Positions 61,951 through 64,000 of a stretch of DNA of 64,000 nucleotides are shown one piece after another. Below the pieces are notes generated by a model. It was not told the origin of the DNA. It was given only the letters and a program-made list of their open reading frames with translations, and did no database searches. Position numbers and translations under genes: made by a program. The DNA comes from Breviolum minutum Mf 1.05b.01 (lineage: Eukaryota; Sar; Dinophyceae; Suessiales; Symbiodiniaceae), in contig DF239038.1 of NCBI GenBank assembly GCA_000507305.1, positions 372,001 to 436,000 of the forward strand, given 5' to 3'. Position 1 is the stretch's first letter; each line of letters opens with the position of its first letter.

Positions 61951-62086
61951 TTTTGGTCAAGCCCGGTTTGGCAAGGCGCCACCATTGCCACTGGATTGGA
62001 GCCACGCGGAGCTTGATGAATTGCGGATCTACCTTAGAGATCAAGCTTTGGCAGGGGCTTGGAAACCGGTTTTCTCATTCGAATGA
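61951..62086 (+). CDS. exon, FGQARFGKAP...
   Basis: Acceptor CACAG, then FGQARFGKAPPLPLDWSHAE, LDELRIYLRDQALAGAWKPV and FSFE with TGA. Convincing composition. The donor may be upstream of the stop. Confidence 0.48.
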
Positions 62087-62246
62087 GTTTTGTCACGTAT
62101 ACGTAAGTATATAGGGACCTGTGAGGTGACATGAAAATTTTTGAACTGGCAGTTGCTGCTCCAACACCAATTTACCAAAGTGTGTGAGTATGAGCGTGTG
62201 AAAAAATGTGTCTGGCGCTCTTGCAAATTAGGATGCAGTAGCAAAA

Positions 62247-62304
62247 CCGTGAGAAAACCGTGAGCAAACGTGAGCAAGCGTGAGCAAGCGTGAGCACGGC
62301 ATAA
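62247..62304. repeat. GTGAGC-containing short tandem repeat, first cluster
   Basis: Units of about 9-10 bp of the type CGTGAGCAAG, five or so copies. A second cluster lies at 62380-62432. Confidence 0.85.
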
Positions 62305-62317
62305 ACTGGCCCTAAAA

Positions 62318-62365
62318 GGTACGTCTTAAAGCCTTTCTCGGAACACTAAAGCCTTTCTCGGAACA
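62318..62365. repeat. short direct repeat CTAAAGCCTTTCTCGGAACA
   Basis: The 20-mer at 62347 has a near match beginning TTAAAGCC at 62328. It sits between the two GTGAGC clusters. Confidence 0.8.
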
Positions 62366-62379
62366 TCGGAACTCTCGGA

Positions 62380-62432
62380 AAACCGTGAGCAAACCGTGAG
62401 CAAGCGTGAGCAAAGCGTGAGCAAGCGTGAGC
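62380..62432. repeat. GTGAGC-containing short tandem repeat, second cluster
   Basis: Units CCGTGAGCAAA, CGTGAGCAAG and so on, about five copies, in a presumed intron. Confidence 0.85.
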
Positions 62433-62534
62433 AGTGGACATTTGATTTTTTGTGCATTGCATGTTTCATGAATTTTTTGTACACCAGCAACCTGCTTGAT
62501 CAAGCGTCTCAAACCGTTCTTAGATATCACTGAG

Positions 62535-62660
62535 CAATGGTGAGTAAAGAGCAAGAAGAAGTGCACAAGCTTTTGGGGGAAGCGAGGGCAAGTAGGGAGA
62601 AGTTGCTTGCAAGACGACCTTCACAGACACCAGCGCTGGGGGCTCAACGTTTGCTTCAAT
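62535..62660 (+). CDS. exon, MVSKEQEEVHKLL...
   Basis: Acceptor CTGAG, then MVSKEQEEVHKLLGEARASR and EKLLARRPSQTPALGAQRLL, QL. Charged helix, consistent with the coiled-coil protein encoded downstream. The ATG could be a true start for the third gene. Confidence 0.45.
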
Positions 62661-62709
62661 TGCATACTTTTTCGGCTAAAGAATACCGACTAGAATACCG
62701 ATATATGAA

Positions 62710-62870
62710 TTGAAGCTTCACCCTACAATATCGTCATCAAAACTTGCGGTTAGGGGGTGCAAAGTGCGAGCTGTTAACGTTAAACATAAATCCCACTTAG
62801 GTCGGACTCTCAAACTACTGCGGTTGCAGGCGTTGGGTCGTACGTATTCTAGAAACTTTACATTTTCTAG
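62710..62870 (+). CDS. exon ending at a family B element
   Basis: Reads KLHPTISSSKLAVRGCKVRA, then VNVKHKSHLGRTLKLLRLQA and LGRTYSRNFTFS, ending TCTAG|GTGGTGG. Basic. The left boundary is uncertain; an internal acceptor CTTAG at 62799 gives a shorter version. The minus frame is open too. Confidence 0.38.
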
Positions 62871-62960
62871 GTGGTGGTCCAACTCTAGGAGAGGTAAGGG
62901 GGGCCCACAGTTGACAAATTTATAGGACTTTAATGGAAACGGATTGAAACCACCACCCAG
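62871..62960 (+). mobile_element. family B element within the right-hand gene
   Basis: GTGGTGGTCCAACTCTAGG on the left, GATTGAAACCACCACCCAG on the right. The interior is unlike the usual TTGGGGAAGATG, a diverged copy. It lies between two exons of one transcript. Confidence 0.75.
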
Positions 62961-63038
62961 ATATATCAAAAAGTGTTTGCCTACATTATTCGCATTTCCC
63001 GCCTTAGACCTGACACCGTTGCCCTACAACCCTTCCAG

Positions 63039-64000
63039 GTGAAAGCCAACAAAGGCCAGACGACCAAGAGACTCAGCCAGGCACTGAATCGGAGGTCAGA
63101 AAGGTCCTTCAATCTAACAAGGACAAGGCAAAGGCGAAGCCAAGTGCGAAGCACAAGAAGGACAAGAAGGAAAAGAAAGACAAGAAGAAGGGAAAGGCAG
63201 ATAAGAAAAGTTCAAAAGTGAAGAAAGCATCTTTGAAGGACAAGAGTGACCACCAAAAGGCGATGGGCAGTTTTGAAGAGAAAGATGTGCAACGGAACTT
63301 GTCCAACGAACTTGCAGCAGTTGCTTCTCCCCAAAACCAGTTTCAGGACACCCAGCTAGACGATTCTCTACCACAAGACAATTTGGTTGGATCAGTAAAC
63401 TGGTGTGGTGGGAAATGGGAGGCTGAGCTTGCAACGCTTGTCAAACATGAGGATCCAGGATCCCTGGTTGTCTATGGTGGGGGGTTTCTTCTTTCTGTTC
63501 TACCTGATCGAAAGCTGAACCATGTTCCTGCCAAGAACCAATTTCCTTTGAGGGTTGTGAGAGACCCTGCCCGGGCAAAAGCCGAGTTTGGTGAGAAGGA
63601 GACTGAGGCGAAGAGGATCCAAGAAGAGAAGGAGAAAGAGGCTGAGGCGAAGAGGATCCAAGAAGTGAAGGAGAAAGAAGCTGAGGCGAAGAGGATCCAA
63701 GATGCGAAGAGGATCCAAGAAGAGAAGGAGAAAGAAGCTGAGGCGAAGAGGATCCAAGATGCGAAGAGGATCCAAGAAGAGAAGGAGAAAGAATCTGAGG
63801 CGAAGAGGATCCAAGAAGAGGAGAAAGAAGCTGAGGCGAAGAGGATCCAAGAGGCGAAGAGGATCCAAGAAGAGAAGGAGAAAGAAGCTGAGGCGAAGAG
63901 GATCCAAGATGCGAAGAGGATCCAAGAAGAGAAGGAGAAAGAATCTGAGGCGAAGAGGATCCAAGAAGAGGAGAAAGAAGCTGAGGCGAAGAGGATCCAA
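63039..64000 (+). CDS. long exon, Lys-rich region plus repeated charged coiled coil (runs off the window)
   Basis: Acceptor CCTTCCAG, then 320 codons with no stop to the window edge. It starts ESQQRPDDQETQPGTESEVR, then a lysine-dense part (AKAKPSAKHKKDKKEKKDKK), a globular-looking part (VGSVNWCGGKWEAELATLVK and GSLVVYGGGFLLSVLPDRKL, then PAKNQFPLRVVRDPARAKAE), and finally a charged repeat based on EAKRIQEEKEKE. The last part should form a long single alpha helix or coiled coil. The minus strand is also open over the repeat, but that is a shadow of the repeat codons. Function unknown. The middle segment is where a homology search would be informative. Confidence 0.72.
63680..64000 (+). repeat. 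150-bp higher-order tandem repeat inside the long exon
   Basis: Sub-units of 57, 57 and 36 bp (19, 19 and 12 codons) form a 150-bp block starting at 63680 and repeating at 63830 and 63980. Every sub-unit contains GCGAAGAGGATCCAAGA. All lengths are multiples of three, so the frame is kept. Confidence 0.93.

Noticed and set aside
63500..64000. 166-codon minus-strand frame of the type DPLRLSFFLLLFLDPLR
   Set aside because: It is the antisense shadow of the EAKRIQEEKEKE repeat; the plus frame continues from a proper acceptor with a varied sequence.

Overview
The window looks like nuclear DNA of a dinoflagellate, most likely Suessiales (Symbiodiniaceae or Polarella-like); I cannot name the species. 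The signs are very short plus-strand coding patches in long non-coding DNA, splice junctions that include GC donors, TTTAGGG-type telomere-like repeats, long (TTG)n arrays, many small inverted-repeat elements, and remnants of two protein families I remember as heavily duplicated in dinoflagellates. There are no bacterial-style operons, rRNA or tRNA genes, CRISPR arrays or intact transposase or reverse-transcriptase genes. No search or splice-aware predictor was run. Exon calls rest on reading-frame openness, protein-like composition and splice-site fit.

Positions 1-22600 and 27200-45500 are a sea of hairpin MITE-like elements of about 80-190 bp. I sort them into local families: A (GTTGATGG...CCATCAACAG), B (GTGGTGGTTTC...ACCACCAACTAG), C and D (ACCCTCC...GGGTGTA types), E (CCCATAGGATCC...), F (CCCTAAGGATC...), G, I, J, L. 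Isolated coding-like exons of 60-250 bp sit between them, nearly all on the plus strand. Several exons end exactly at the GT, or start exactly after the AG, of a family B element. In one case (2170-2464) removing the element joins two protein-like frames. Family B therefore behaves like an introner, a transposable element that creates introns.

Two blocks are different. Positions 22626-27194 and 45555-48740 are each bounded on both sides by telomere-like repeats in the same orientation, and I see no MITEs inside them. The first holds an acidic, Ala/Glu-repeat reading frame and a second 108-codon frame. The second holds Lys/Glu- and Ala-rich exons followed by exons with HGT and GIYLT...YATP motifs, as in ADP-ribosyltransferase/PARP-fold proteins.

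From 53.4 kb to the right edge the DNA is gene-dense for this genome. A multi-exon plus-strand gene (53387-57700) has an Arg/Gly stretch and a long charged region. It is followed by exons whose motifs DVFSG, GIPCSSY and VEQP fall in the order of C5-cytosine-methyltransferase motifs I, IV and VI (58.8-60.6 kb). Further exons lead to a long terminal exon (63039 to beyond 64000) encoding a Lys-rich region and a charged coiled coil with an exact 150-nt higher-order repeat. Whether 53.4-64 kb is one, two or three genes cannot be decided here.

Other landmarks are a 94-bp satellite (36881-37505) joined to a CTAA tetranucleotide array of about 640 bp, a 7-N assembly gap with a 97-bp duplicated flank (43766-43966), and nested or duplicated composite MITEs that record relative insertion order.
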